This document shows, piece by piece, positions 15,600 through 25,061 of a DNA stretch of 31,120 bases. A program made the position numbers and the translations under genes. This DNA is from JAPLDB01 sp964356415 (GTDB lineage: Bacteria > Bacteroidota > Bacteroidia > AKYH767-A > 2013-40CM-41-45): NCBI GenBank assembly GCA_964356415.1, contig CAYHHK010000041.1:1-31120 (forward strand), in the 5' to 3' direction. The notes under the pieces are model-generated. The model made no database searches. It saw nothing but the letters and a program-made list of their open reading frames with translations, and had not been told where the DNA came from. How positions within the stretch are numbered: the first letter of the stretch is position 1; each line of letters opens with the position of its first letter.

Positions 15600-17521
15600 G
15601 TTCCTTGAACTTTTTGTGTATTCAGCTTGCTGTTTTTTCTGCTGAAGGAAAAATAAATGATCAGGCCGGTCACAAGCCAAATAGAAAACCCAATCCAGTT
15701 GGTAACACCCATTTCACTCATCATATAAAGACAACTTACAAGTCCAAGCAATGGAATGAGGGAGAGGTTTTTTCTGAATGAGAGAACGGTGAGATAAAGG
15801 CAAACAAAGATGAATATCCATGTTGGAATTTTATGTTTGAAAAGTCCCAATCCTGATTCGAATTTTTTGTTTTCTGGTACTGCCAGCATCGACAATGTCC
15901 TTGCGTATGAAAATTCGTCCATACTGCCAAGGTACGATTCCAGATCTGAGTTTGAACCTTCAAATCCTTCAGCGTCGTTGGCGATAACAGCATTTTTAAC
16001 AGAAGAGATTTCATCCGTTGACAGATTGGAAATGAAAGCCTGAGCTTCATAGATCTTGGGAGTGTTATTCAGAAAGTCCGACATTCCATCTTTGTTGTAT
16101 TTATAACTTAATAAAATGGTGAGTATTACAAGACCGGGTGCGATGTATTTTGAGTTGAGATAAGGAGTTCTGAATTTTCCTCTCGGTGCGCCCGGGGTGA
16201 TTTGAAGTTTGAGAACACCAGCACATACAAGAACAAAAGCGAAAAGTGTACCGATACTGCAAAGATCTGTTACCATTGTCAGATTCAGGAAAAGTGCAGG
16301 CACTGCAACCACAAAACCGGTTACGATCGTTGCATAGGAAGGTGTTTTGTACTTTGGATGTATGGTTGAGAATTTTTTAGGAAGCAGCCCGTCCCTGCTC
16401 ATACTCATCCAGATTCTTGGCTGACCTAACTGAAATACCAACAGAACACTTGCCATGGCTACAATGGCGCTGACACCAATTACTGCCGCCATCCATTTAA
16501 TATTCAGTAGTCCAAAAACAAAAGCGAGTGGATCGCCTACAGCAAGCTGGTCGTATTTTACCATTCCGGTAAGTATCAACGCAATGGTGACATAAAGAAT
16601 GGTACAAATAATAATTGCCCACATCATTCCTCTCGGAAGATCCCTTTGAGGGTTTTTACATTCCTCCGCTGTTGTACTGATTGCATCAAAACCAATGTAT
16701 GCAAAGAAAACCGCGCTGACACCTTTAAGCACACCGGAAATTCCATTTGGCAGAAAAGGATTCCAGTTATCCATGTTCACATAAAAAACGCCAACAGCAA
16801 TAACAAGGAGTACGACAGCAATTTTAATTACTACCATGATATTGGCAATGTTGCGTGATTCCCTGATTCCACGATAAACCAAGGCGGTAATAGCGATGAT
16901 GATGAAAAGGGCCGGAAGATCTGCGACAATGTGCAAAGGGCCAATAGCAGGGGCACCGGTCCAGGCAGTATGGGCTATTTTTAAATTACTGTCGAGATTT
17001 TCATAGGTTTTTCCACTTGCCATGAGGGTTTCTGCAGCGTGAAATCCTTTTGAAGCTGTAAGGTAATCCATTGTCATCCATTCAGGGAGATGAAAACCAA
17101 TGCTGTCAAGCAGTCCGGTAAAATAATCGCTCCATGATATGGCCACAGTAATATTGCCAATTGCATATTCCATGATGAGGGCCCAGCCAATTGTCCAGGC
17201 GATGATTTCTCCAAATGCCACATAGCTGTATGTATAAGCGCTTCCACTTACAGGAACCAATGAAGCAAATTCTGCATATGCAAATGCAGCAAATCCGCAT
17301 GCTACTGCAGTAAAAATGAAAAGAAAAATAACGCCCGGGCCGCCACTGGCGCTGGCATTTCCGATCGTGGAAAAAATACCGGCGCCAATGATTGCAGCAA
17401 TCCCGAGTGCAGTGAGGTCCCTTACACCCAAATGCTTGGACAAAGAAACATGGTCAAGAGATTCGTTATCGCTCGCCTGTTTCATGATCACGTCCACAGA
17501 TTTTTTCCGGAATAAGCTCAT
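15596..17521 (-). CDS. Amino acid permease, APC superfamily (cationic amino acid transporter type)
   Basis: A 641-residue inner-membrane transporter with about 12-14 helices. The family signature LGIAAIIGAGIFSTIGNASA (residues 39-58) begins helix 1, followed by FAYAEFASLVPVSGSAYTYSY and GFDAISTTAEECKNPQRDLPRG, typical of bacterial homologues of eukaryotic CATs. Two long hydrophilic loops stand out: about residues 144-197, and about 476-562 between the helices that end near 473 and start near 567. The latter is Ser/Asp/Glu rich and is not part of the core fold. The substrate is probably a cationic or broad range of amino acids. Its stop overlaps the SDR start, and the gene follows a membrane-protein gene by 29 bases. 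Confidence 0.92.
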   Translation of the reverse strand: MSLFRKKSVDVIMKQASDNESLDHVSLSKHLGVRDLTALGIAAIIGAGIFSTIGNASASGGPGVIFLFIFTAVACGFAAFAYAEFASLVPVSGSAYTYSYVAFGEIIAWTIGWALIMEYAIGNITVAISWSDYFTGLLDSIGFHLPEWMTMDYLTASKGFHAAETLMASGKTYENLDSNLKIAHTAWTGAPAIGPLHIVADLPALFIIIAITALVYRGIRESRNIANIMVVIKIAVVLLVIAVGVFYVNMDNWNPFLPNGISGVLKGVSAVFFAYIGFDAISTTAEECKNPQRDLPRGMMWAIIICTILYVTIALILTGMVKYDQLAVGDPLAFVFGLLNIKWMAAVIGVSAIVAMASVLLVFQLGQPRIWMSMSRDGLLPKKFSTIHPKYKTPSYATIVTGFVVAVPALFLNLTMVTDLCSIGTLFAFVLVCAGVLKLQITPGAPRGKFRTPYLNSKYIAPGLVILTILLSYKYNKDGMSDFLNNTPKIYEAQAFISNLSTDEISSVKNAVIANDAEGFEGSNSDLESYLGSMDEFSYARTLSMLAVPENKKFESGLGLFKHKIPTWIFIFVCLYLTVLSFRKNLSLIPLLGLVSCLYMMSEMGVTNWIGFSIWLVTGLIIYFSFSRKNSKLNTQKVQGT

Positions 17522-17550
17522 AAAGTTTAATTAAAGAGTTGGAAACAATA

Positions 17551-18855
17551 CTACAGAAGTTTTCGCATCACCGGAAATTTACTTTTTATTTTCGATTCAT
17601 CAGCAATGGATATAAAGATAAAAACAAGAAACAGCAAGGCCGGAACCTTGTATCGAACCATTGCACCCAGGATTGGAGTGATCAGTCCAATCAATGCAAA
17701 CATAAAGATGACGAAAAAAATGCTTAAACAAAACAGTTGAGTGGAATGAACCATTCTTCTGTGTGTAAAAAAAATACAAAAAAGTCCCAACAGCAGGATG
17801 AAAATATTTTCTATGGAAGATAGCATGATCATTGAAGATCCTGAATCAAATATGTTTGGCCTGATAAATACGCGCCAAACCGCAGCAGGGGAATTCGTTA
17901 ATAAGCTCCATGCTGTCGGTTCTATGTGAGGAATTGTAATGATGCTGTTTGCCCCGCTGGTTGTTGCAAGTACATTGAAGTTTTGCTGCTTGTAGTAGAC
18001 CAGGTCAACAAGATCATATTTTTCAGAAACTTTATCAATGTTAAAGCCAATGAGCAGGTAAATTAAATAGCATGAAATGAATTTGAAGATCACAGTTTTT
18101 CCGGTATTTTTCCGTGACCAATACCAGGCAATGAGGGCGGGAGAGACAATAAAAAGTACATATAGTTTTGTGAACATTAAAAGCAACAGGCTAAGTGAAA
18201 ATGCAATAATGTTTCTTCGGACATTGCTCGATGTAATCAGATTGTTAAAAGAGTAGAGCAAAATTCCGAGTGCGAATAGAAGGAGGCCGTCTTTCAATAA
18301 TCCTGAGCCCCAGAAAAGCACAGAAGGCAAAAACATCATTGTTAGAAAAATAACTTTCGATTTTTTTTTCTCATAATACTGGAATAACCTGAAAAACGCA
18401 ATTAAACCTGTGAATGAAAAAAAATTGAGAAAGACCACATGTACATAATAGTTGCCCATGGAGAAGAAATGGAAGAAGACATTCAGTCTGATCAATGTTT
18501 TATTGTCATTGAACAAAACATCTTTATTATTCCATGCCGTCATTTGCGAGCAGATTTCGAAGCACTTCCCTGAATTATCATGCAAGCCAAAGAAGATCTT
18601 TAGAAATTCACGGGGCGAAGTGAAAAGTGTCCCGAAAAGGATCTTGCTGTCATCAAAGAATTTAAATGTATCGGCAGTGGTTCTGTCAGTATAATAATAA
18701 GTATAAACCAAGCCCAATAAGCAGCCTGAGGCGACCTTCGTAACAAACAGAACCTTAACCCACTGGACAGGAATAATTTCAGGTCTGAAAAATTTCCAGC
18801 GATGAATGAGAAAAAGGAAGAGCGCGGTATAGCCTGCAACTAGTAGGATTTCCAC
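17551..18855 (-). CDS. Multi-spanning membrane protein of unknown function, GTG start
   Basis: A 434-residue integral membrane protein with about nine or ten hydrophobic segments and large loops. The stretch FLPSVLFWGSGLLKDGLLLF, followed by helices and a cluster of Arg/Lys, resembles EpsG/Wzy-like or GT-C-type membrane proteins of surface polysaccharide synthesis, but I cannot assign a reaction. GTG at 18855 is the only usable start: an in-frame TAA lies six codons upstream and the next Met is about 100 residues in. A perfect -7 box (TACTTTTG, 18904-18911) is upstream. It is the first gene of the run membrane protein, permease, SDR, peroxidase, reductase. Confidence 0.85.
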   Translation of the reverse strand: MEILLVAGYTALFLFLIHRWKFFRPEIIPVQWVKVLFVTKVASGCLLGLVYTYYYTDRTTADTFKFFDDSKILFGTLFTSPREFLKIFFGLHDNSGKCFEICSQMTAWNNKDVLFNDNKTLIRLNVFFHFFSMGNYYVHVVFLNFFSFTGLIAFFRLFQYYEKKKSKVIFLTMMFLPSVLFWGSGLLKDGLLLFALGILLYSFNNLITSSNVRRNIIAFSLSLLLLMFTKLYVLFIVSPALIAWYWSRKNTGKTVIFKFISCYLIYLLIGFNIDKVSEKYDLVDLVYYKQQNFNVLATTSGANSIITIPHIEPTAWSLLTNSPAAVWRVFIRPNIFDSGSSMIMLSSIENIFILLLGLFCIFFTHRRMVHSTQLFCLSIFFVIFMFALIGLITPILGAMVRYKVPALLFLVFIFISIADESKIKSKFPVMRKLL

Positions 18856-18903
18856 TAAATTTATTTTCGATTATTTCAGCAGTTTTTAAAACTTTATAAG
18901 AAA

Positions 18904-18911
18904 CAAAAGTA
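18904..18911 (-). promoter_or_regulatory. Candidate -7 promoter box for the membrane-protein/permease block
   Basis: TACTTTTG on the minus strand matches TAnnTTTG exactly, 48 bases before the GTG start. In the same gap a one-mismatch plus-strand box (TACCTTCG, 18930-18937) could serve purL, so the two promoters would be divergent. Confidence 0.5.
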
Positions 18912-18974
18912 GAGAAAGTATTTTGTCAGTACCTTCGCAGCTCAAAACTAATTCGCAAACAGTTAATAACAATA

Positions 18975-21203
18975 ATGTCACAGATCATTGAAGAATCCCT
19001 TGCTACCCTTAAACAGGCCCAATCGCTTGGTTTACTCCCTGAAGAGTTTGAGAAAATTAAACAAATTTTAGGACGTACTCCTAATTTTACAGAATTGAGT
19101 TTGTATTCTGTTATGTGGAGTGAACATTGTTCGTATAAGAACTCCATTGAATGGCTAAAGACCTTGCCAAAGGAAGGCCCGCATATGCTTGCCAAAGCAG
19201 GTGAGGAAAATGCGGGTCTTGTTGCTATTGGAGACGGACTTGCCTGTTGTTTCAAAATAGAATCGCATAACCATCCATCTGCAATTGAACCCTATCAGGG
19301 TGCTGCTACGGGTGTTGGCGGTATCAACAGAGATATTTTTACGATGGGTGCGCGTCCCATTGCTCAATTGAATTCACTTCGTTTTGGAAATCCTGATTCG
19401 GAGAGAACCAAATGGCTGATGCGCGGTGTAGTAAAAGGAATTGGTGATTATGGAAATGCTTTTGGTATTCCAACAGTTGGCGGGGAAGTTTTTTTCGATG
19501 ATTGCTACAATATCAATCCGTTGGTAAATGCAATGAGTGCCGGCATTGTTGAAGTTGGAAAAACTGTTTCAGCTACTTCTTATGGAGTAGGCAATCCTGT
19601 TTTTATCGTGGGTTCAGCAACAGGTAAGGATGGAATACATGGAGCAACCTTTGCTTCCGGGGATTTGCATGAAGACAGCGCTGATGATTTGCCTTCAGTG
19701 CAGGTAGGGGATCCTTTCACAGAAAAATTATTGCTTGAAGCCTCTCTTGAGGTAATAGAAACCGGAGCCGTGATTGGAATGCAGGATATGGGTGCTGCCG
19801 GAATTATCTGTTCTACTTCTGAGATGAGTGCAAAGGGAAATCACGGAATGGTGATCGATCTGGATAAAGTTCCAACCCGTCAGCAAAATATGACTCCCTG
19901 GGAAATTTGTCTGAGCGAGTCGCAGGAACGCATGCTCATTGTGGTGAAGAAGGGAAGGGAACATGAAGTGATTAAAGTATTTCAGAAATGGGACTTGAAT
20001 TGTGTTCAGATTGGAACTGTTACAACAGGAGGACGATTAAAATTCTATATGCATAAGGAACTTGTTGCAGACGTGCCTGCTCAAACGCTTGTGCTTGGCG
20101 GCGGGGCTCCTGTCTATCAACGTGAATATGTTCAGCCAAAATATTTTAATGAAGCTAAGAAATTCAATATTAACAACGTTGAAGAACCGGAAGATTTGCT
20201 GGCAGTTTCAAAGTTCCTTTTAAGTCACCCGAATATAGCTTCAAAGAAATGGGTTTATAATCAATACGACTCAATGGTCGGTACTGTGAATATGAGTACC
20301 AACGAGCCAAGTGATGCAGCCATCGTAAATATTAAAGGAAAAGACAAGGCACTTGCGTTCACAGTAGATTGCAATGCCCGTTACGTATATGCTGATCCTG
20401 AGGCAGGATGCGCAATGGCTGTAGCCGAGGCAGCAAGAAATATTGTTTGCAGTGGCGGGGAGCCCAGTGCCATCACCAACTGCCTGAACTTTGGCAATCC
20501 ATACAATAAAGAAGTTTACTGGCAGTTTGTCCAGGCAATAAAAGGAATGGGAAAAGCATGCCGTAAATTCCAGACACCTGTTACGGGCGGTAATGTTAGT
20601 TTCTACAACCAGAGCAGTGATGAAGGACCGGTTTTTCCTACGCCAACAATCGGAATGATGGGAATTCTTCCATCTAAGAAAAACAGGATGACACTTGACT
20701 TTAAAAATGCAGGTGATTCTCTTTTCCTCATTGGTGAATCAAGGAATGACATTAATTCATCTGAATATTTATACTCTTTCCATAAGGTAAAACTTTCTCC
20801 CGCACCTTTTTTCGATATGGATACAGAGGTAAAAGTTCAAAATCTGGTGAAGCAGTTGATCCGTACAAATCTTGTTCAAAGTGCCCACGATTGCAGTGAT
20901 GGCGGATTATTTATTACTCTTTGCGAGTCAGGAATGCCACGGAACCTTGGCTTTTCAATTGAAACAGATTTTGATGTCAGGGCCGATGCTTTCCTTTTTG
21001 GTGAAGCCCAAAGCAGGGTGCTTGTCAGTGTAAAGGAAGATCAACTTGATGGCTTTCTCGATCTGGTGAACAAGAGCGAAGTTGAGTGGGCCAATCTTGG
21101 ACTTGTTACTGATGGGGAGATTTCTATAGACGAGCAGTCTTTTGGAACTATCGGCGAGGCCAAAGACCTTTATGATAATGCCATAGGGAAGATGATGAGT
21201 TAA
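18975..21203 (+). CDS. purL: Phosphoribosylformylglycinamidine synthase subunit PurL
   Basis: A 742-residue cytosolic enzyme of purine synthesis, converting FGAR, glutamine-derived ammonia and ATP to FGAM. The length is that of the small PurL type that works with separate PurQ and PurS subunits, which are not in the window. Signatures are MWSEHCSYKNS (residues 47-57, with the conserved His), the ATP/Mg site ESHNHPSAIEPYQGAATGVG, GMQDMGAAGI and SAHDCSDGGL in the second half, giving two AIRS-like halves in tandem. The gene is divergent from the membrane-protein block and ends 14 bases from the convergent M43 protease stop with no visible terminator between. Confidence 0.97.
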   Translation: MSQIIEESLATLKQAQSLGLLPEEFEKIKQILGRTPNFTELSLYSVMWSEHCSYKNSIEWLKTLPKEGPHMLAKAGEENAGLVAIGDGLACCFKIESHNHPSAIEPYQGAATGVGGINRDIFTMGARPIAQLNSLRFGNPDSERTKWLMRGVVKGIGDYGNAFGIPTVGGEVFFDDCYNINPLVNAMSAGIVEVGKTVSATSYGVGNPVFIVGSATGKDGIHGATFASGDLHEDSADDLPSVQVGDPFTEKLLLEASLEVIETGAVIGMQDMGAAGIICSTSEMSAKGNHGMVIDLDKVPTRQQNMTPWEICLSESQERMLIVVKKGREHEVIKVFQKWDLNCVQIGTVTTGGRLKFYMHKELVADVPAQTLVLGGGAPVYQREYVQPKYFNEAKKFNINNVEEPEDLLAVSKFLLSHPNIASKKWVYNQYDSMVGTVNMSTNEPSDAAIVNIKGKDKALAFTVDCNARYVYADPEAGCAMAVAEAARNIVCSGGEPSAITNCLNFGNPYNKEVYWQFVQAIKGMGKACRKFQTPVTGGNVSFYNQSSDEGPVFPTPTIGMMGILPSKKNRMTLDFKNAGDSLFLIGESRNDINSSEYLYSFHKVKLSPAPFFDMDTEVKVQNLVKQLIRTNLVQSAHDCSDGGLFITLCESGMPRNLGFSIETDFDVRADAFLFGEAQSRVLVSVKEDQLDGFLDLVNKSEVEWANLGLVTDGEISIDEQSFGTIGEAKDLYDNAIGKMMS

Positions 21204-21217
21204 TTCCTGTTGATTGT

Positions 21218-23323
21218 TTATTTGTTCAAGACTATCTTCTGTTTGAAACTTCCTGTTGATGAATCCAGATGAATCAGGTAAATACCATTGCTGAAATTAG
21301 AAAGATCTAAATCAATGGCTGATTGCGGAATGGAATAATTCCGTTTCAATACCAGACGGCCTACAGCATCAGATATCCCAATAACGAAACCCTCACTTTT
21401 AAGAGAGGCACAGTTAACAGTAACATGGCCTGTAGTCGGGTTTGGATATATGCTAACCCTGTTCCCATCCAGCGCTAGATTTATTCCTGTAAGTATGTTC
21501 AGGTTAATATCATCAATATAAAGGTTGTTTTGATTGTTGTTGATATTCCTGAATTTGATAATCACATTGTCGGAGAAAGTAAATTGAGTCAGGTCAATTG
21601 TCTCCTGTCTCCAGTCACCGGCAGTAACCGGGACGAAAGGCGAAGTTGTGGTCGCGGCTGTGCTTAAAGAGTCCTGCCATTTTTTATAAACTGAGGTCCA
21701 TAATGCACCGCAATCTGTGCTCACAACCACTTCCAGTGTATCAGAAATCCCATTGGTTCGCATTGCATAGGCAACCCAAAAAGTAAGGATAGGAATTGCA
21801 TCCACTGAAAACAAATTGACATTTGGAACAATGAGGTCATCCACCTGACCAATTGCGCTATAATTGTAATTTTCCATTTCAACTCCAAAAGGTGTGGCTT
21901 TATGTGTGCTAACCCTTGTCCAAGTGATTCCTCCGTCGTAGTTGCCGTAGCTCCATCCATTGTTTGGAAAGTACTGGTTCTGAAATCCCTGAACGATGGG
22001 CGCTGCCTGACCAATAATTACGATGTTGAAAACGTATGCAGTAGTATCGTTGAAAGGATTCGGATCAGAAACACCATTTGGCTGAGTAGGATAAGCCTTC
22101 ATTGTATGCAGTCCGGGATTAACAGTAAGCGTCGGAAGTGTAACAGTAGTCGAAGCAAGTGAATTCAGTGATCCACTCCATGAATATGAATTAACCGTTC
22201 CGCCATCAATTGAATACTTGATCACGGTACTCGTAAGCGTTCCTGTTCCGAAATTTTTCAGCTCTACCACAGGATCGAAAACAGAATCGCAAATAATAGG
22301 TTGAGGAGAACTGACTGCAGAAATCCCGGCGTCATTCACACTGAATACCGGCTGGCAACCATCAGATGTTAAAAGAGACGAATACGCAAGATTGTATAGC
22401 GCATTGTGAGCACGTGTCGCCTGACCCTGTGTGAAAATATTCTTGCATGCTTCGCTGCCATAGTCCATGTAATTCATAAACATAATTCCGGGTGCATTGG
22501 GCTGACATGCATCTGTATATGGATAAGTAGGACATGGAGAACTTGTAGCATCAGCCTGGTTGGGGGTGTCTGATACATTGTCACTGAAAGCGCATGAACC
22601 ACCATCATCAGCCCAGATATGCCTTAGATTGAAACAGTGCCCGCATTCATGTGATGCAACCCAGCCATTCAATCCAATCAAAGTGTAATCAGTAACGTTT
22701 CCAAATGTGTTGCTGTAGTTGCCAGTTGGAAATTCACCATAACCACCCAGACCGGGTACGAGGTCGCAAATCCAGATATTAAAATACTTGGTTACATCCC
22801 ATGCATCCAGTCCTCCGGATCCGTAAAACTTACATACGTCATCTACGTCAAACGGACCTGCTGAAGTTTGCCTTCTTTCAATTCCATTTGTAACTGCTCC
22901 GTTGGGATCGCGCTGCGCAAGGCAGAATTGTATATTGGTACTTGCTGCAATTGGCTTCCATGTGGCGGGGGTAAGAGATGTATCAGGATTTGTCCTGCCA
23001 TAGTCTTCATTTAATGCTTGTATTGTATTGATGATGGTCTGATCAGAAACATTTTGAATTGAGTTGGCATAAAGGACATGCACAACGACCGGTACAACAT
23101 CAGGAAGCGAGGATTGCCTCAGGTTTGCTGTCTGCTCATTCCATTTGGCCATTTGAATCTCAATATCCTGCATCCGTTTCTCAAGTCCGGGATCTTTTTT
23201 CTTCATCCATGCAAGATGTTGCATAGTACCGCATTGGTGATTGGAACTTTCCTGACAAAAAGCAATACCTGCAGAAATTATTAAAGTGAGATTAAGAGAA
23301 ACTAAAGTTTTAAAGATTTTCAT
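21218..23323 (-). CDS. T9SS-secreted M43 (pappalysin-type) zinc metalloprotease
   Basis: A 701-residue secreted protein. The signal peptide is residues 1-23 (ending AFCQ) and the pro-region runs to about 70. The M43 catalytic domain is about 75-320, with the metzincin zinc site HECGHCFNLRH (225-235: His225, Glu226, His229, His235) and the Met-turn MNYMDY (283-288) followed by the family pattern with Cys and FTQGQATR. A CARDB-like module is at about 330-430 and a beta-sandwich (MAM/jelly-roll-like) region at about 440-615. The C-terminal type A T9SS sorting domain is IYPNPTTGHV to IVLNK. It probably degrades extracellular protein. The GH5 gene lies 94 bases upstream on the same strand, so the two secreted hydrolases may be co-expressed. 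Confidence 0.92.
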   Translation of the reverse strand: MKIFKTLVSLNLTLIISAGIAFCQESSNHQCGTMQHLAWMKKKDPGLEKRMQDIEIQMAKWNEQTANLRQSSLPDVVPVVVHVLYANSIQNVSDQTIINTIQALNEDYGRTNPDTSLTPATWKPIAASTNIQFCLAQRDPNGAVTNGIERRQTSAGPFDVDDVCKFYGSGGLDAWDVTKYFNIWICDLVPGLGGYGEFPTGNYSNTFGNVTDYTLIGLNGWVASHECGHCFNLRHIWADDGGSCAFSDNVSDTPNQADATSSPCPTYPYTDACQPNAPGIMFMNYMDYGSEACKNIFTQGQATRAHNALYNLAYSSLLTSDGCQPVFSVNDAGISAVSSPQPIICDSVFDPVVELKNFGTGTLTSTVIKYSIDGGTVNSYSWSGSLNSLASTTVTLPTLTVNPGLHTMKAYPTQPNGVSDPNPFNDTTAYVFNIVIIGQAAPIVQGFQNQYFPNNGWSYGNYDGGITWTRVSTHKATPFGVEMENYNYSAIGQVDDLIVPNVNLFSVDAIPILTFWVAYAMRTNGISDTLEVVVSTDCGALWTSVYKKWQDSLSTAATTTSPFVPVTAGDWRQETIDLTQFTFSDNVIIKFRNINNNQNNLYIDDINLNILTGINLALDGNRVSIYPNPTTGHVTVNCASLKSEGFVIGISDAVGRLVLKRNYSIPQSAIDLDLSNFSNGIYLIHLDSSTGSFKQKIVLNK

Positions 23324-23417
23324 TTGGGGTAAAAGTTAATTATTCAAAGGAAAGAAAAATTATGAAATGGATGAAAGCCACAACTATTGATATTTTGAAA
23401 GATTGTCGTATAGGAAT

Positions 23418-24707
23418 TTAATTGACAACCTTCATGGAATACACCTGTTGCTGATACATAGCATTGATGAAATAAATTCCTCTGGACGCAGGCAAAACCA
23501 GGAAATGACTGGTGCCTGATTCAAGAATGAAAGAGTTTAACTTTTTTGAGAAAACGTCATATAGCGTTACAGTCATGTTTTCATTTGCAAGAGATGAAAT
23601 GACAAGTCCTGTCTGCAATTTTACAATCTTCATCAGCTCGGCTGCACTTTTGTTGTCAGTAATTCCTGTATTGCAAGTCTGGTTGTTCGCCAGATAATCG
23701 GTAATATGACTGTGCATCTGTAAACCGTAATCAGTATTGTAAACAATGTCATTCCCGTAAATAGTAAGGCTAGAGAAATTGCCGTTAGAAGAAATCTGGC
23801 GGGCAGGGCAATTGTCATGGTCCCAGCTCCATGCAAGCCAGGAAACTCCAAGGTCGCTGCAGATATGAAGTAGTGCCTCGTAGTTTAAAACATATGCACA
23901 TGGCGCCGCATCATCCTGTAAGTTAGCAATTTCTCCGAGTACTATTGGAACATTTTGGGAAAGCGCATTGGCGATTTTGTTACGCATCGTTATTGAATCA
24001 TTTCCGGCATAAGCATACCAATAGGCATGCGCGCTGAAAATCAAATTGTGCAAGGGATCGTTTGTCTGAAGTGAGACTGCTATCGAGGCGAGATCATCCA
24101 GGCCTGTTCCACAATCTGGAGCATCAATCATCAGAGGGACTTCAATGCCTGCATTACGCATGTTGGAAACAATACTTTGGTAGGTGTTTTTAAAATCAAC
24201 CAATGCTGCCGCTGCATTGCCGGTCCATTGAACATAACCGGCCTCATTGGCGATATTGATGATCAGACTGTGTTTATAGTTATTGATCATTGCAATTACA
24301 TTTGGGCTGAGCCACCAGTTACTCAGTGTCGCTATCTGACTGATGTCGCCGTTACAGGTATTGTCATGCAAATCAACAATGGCAATCATTTTATTTCTGA
24401 TACACCGTGCAATAGCAGTATCTAAATTTTCTAACTGGTCAAACAAAGGAGCACCACCGGCAGCTGCACTTGATGTATACCAAGGTATCCGGACGCAGTT
24501 TGAACCTGTATTGGATATTTCTGCAAATTTTTCATCGTTAATATCGTATCCCCAGTTAAAAGGTTCGTAGTTTAATCCGTGTAGTAAAATGGTGTCACCA
24601 CAAATGCCAATCAGTCTGGAACCATTTGCTTTGATTGTAGTAAATGGCTGTGCAAAGCTCATTTTAAGTAATAAAACAAAAATCACTGTCAGAAGATTGT
24701 TTTTCAT
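23418..24707 (-). CDS. Secreted glycoside hydrolase family 5 protein (endoglucanase/mannanase-like)
   Basis: A 429-residue secreted protein. The signal peptide is residues 1-19 (ending SFA) and the GH5-type TIM barrel is about 25-340. Catalytic residues are visible: general acid Glu155 in INIANEAG, nucleophile Glu259 in IVLGEIAN, plus DLHD (His114), SAHAYW (His227, Tyr229) and the late barrel Trp in WLAWSWDHDN. It should cleave beta-1,4-glucan or mannan; the substrate is not decided by sequence. The last 70 residues resemble a weak T9SS sorting domain (VTLYDVFSKKLNS, GIYFINA, ending MKVVN) but lack a clear YPNP start. Confidence 0.88.
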   Translation of the reverse strand: MKNNLLTVIFVLLLKMSFAQPFTTIKANGSRLIGICGDTILLHGLNYEPFNWGYDINDEKFAEISNTGSNCVRIPWYTSSAAAGGAPLFDQLENLDTAIARCIRNKMIAIVDLHDNTCNGDISQIATLSNWWLSPNVIAMINNYKHSLIINIANEAGYVQWTGNAAAALVDFKNTYQSIVSNMRNAGIEVPLMIDAPDCGTGLDDLASIAVSLQTNDPLHNLIFSAHAYWYAYAGNDSITMRNKIANALSQNVPIVLGEIANLQDDAAPCAYVLNYEALLHICSDLGVSWLAWSWDHDNCPARQISSNGNFSSLTIYGNDIVYNTDYGLQMHSHITDYLANNQTCNTGITDNKSAAELMKIVKLQTGLVISSLANENMTVTLYDVFSKKLNSFILESGTSHFLVLPASRGIYFINAMYQQQVYSMKVVN

Positions 24708-25015
24708 TTTTCCAGGTGGATTGGATTAATCTGTAATAAGAAAATATTTGCTAATGTAGCTCAATTGTGCAGAAAGCCTTAGTAGATGATCGTTTACGTA
24801 TTGGTCAAGATACCCTGAATTTTGGTATTCTGCTTTAAGAGTTAGCTGGGATGGAAGGGCAAATTATTATAATATCGATGGTTATTCTCTATGTTGAAGC
24901 TTTTAGATATTTTATTTTGTCCATTGGCCAACATAGATTTGAGACTTGGTTTCCGAAATACGGTTCAAATTACAATAAGAAAGGTTGATAATTATTTTGG
25001 CATTTCATCTTTCTC
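24708..25015. other. Intergenic region upstream of gcvH, no gene seen
   Basis: Between the divergent GH5 and gcvH genes are 354 bases, of which this part holds no convincing ORF. It is A/T rich. A 9-base inverted repeat, TCTATGTTG (24888-24896) and CAACATAGA (24929-24937), is separated by 32 bases. A one-mismatch minus-strand -7 box (TACATTAG) precedes the GH5 gene. The gcvH promoter occupies the right end. Confidence 0.6.
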
Positions 25016-25046
25016 TTTGCCATCCCTTAAAAAACATTTACACTTG
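25016..25046 (+). promoter_or_regulatory. Candidate promoter of gcvH
   Basis: TTTG (25016-25019), 19 bases, then TACACTTG (25039-25046), one mismatch from TAnnTTTG, 15 bases before the gcvH ATG. Spacing agrees with the Bacteroidota promoter model. Confidence 0.6.
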
Positions 25047-25061
25047 CAAAAAAAATAACAC

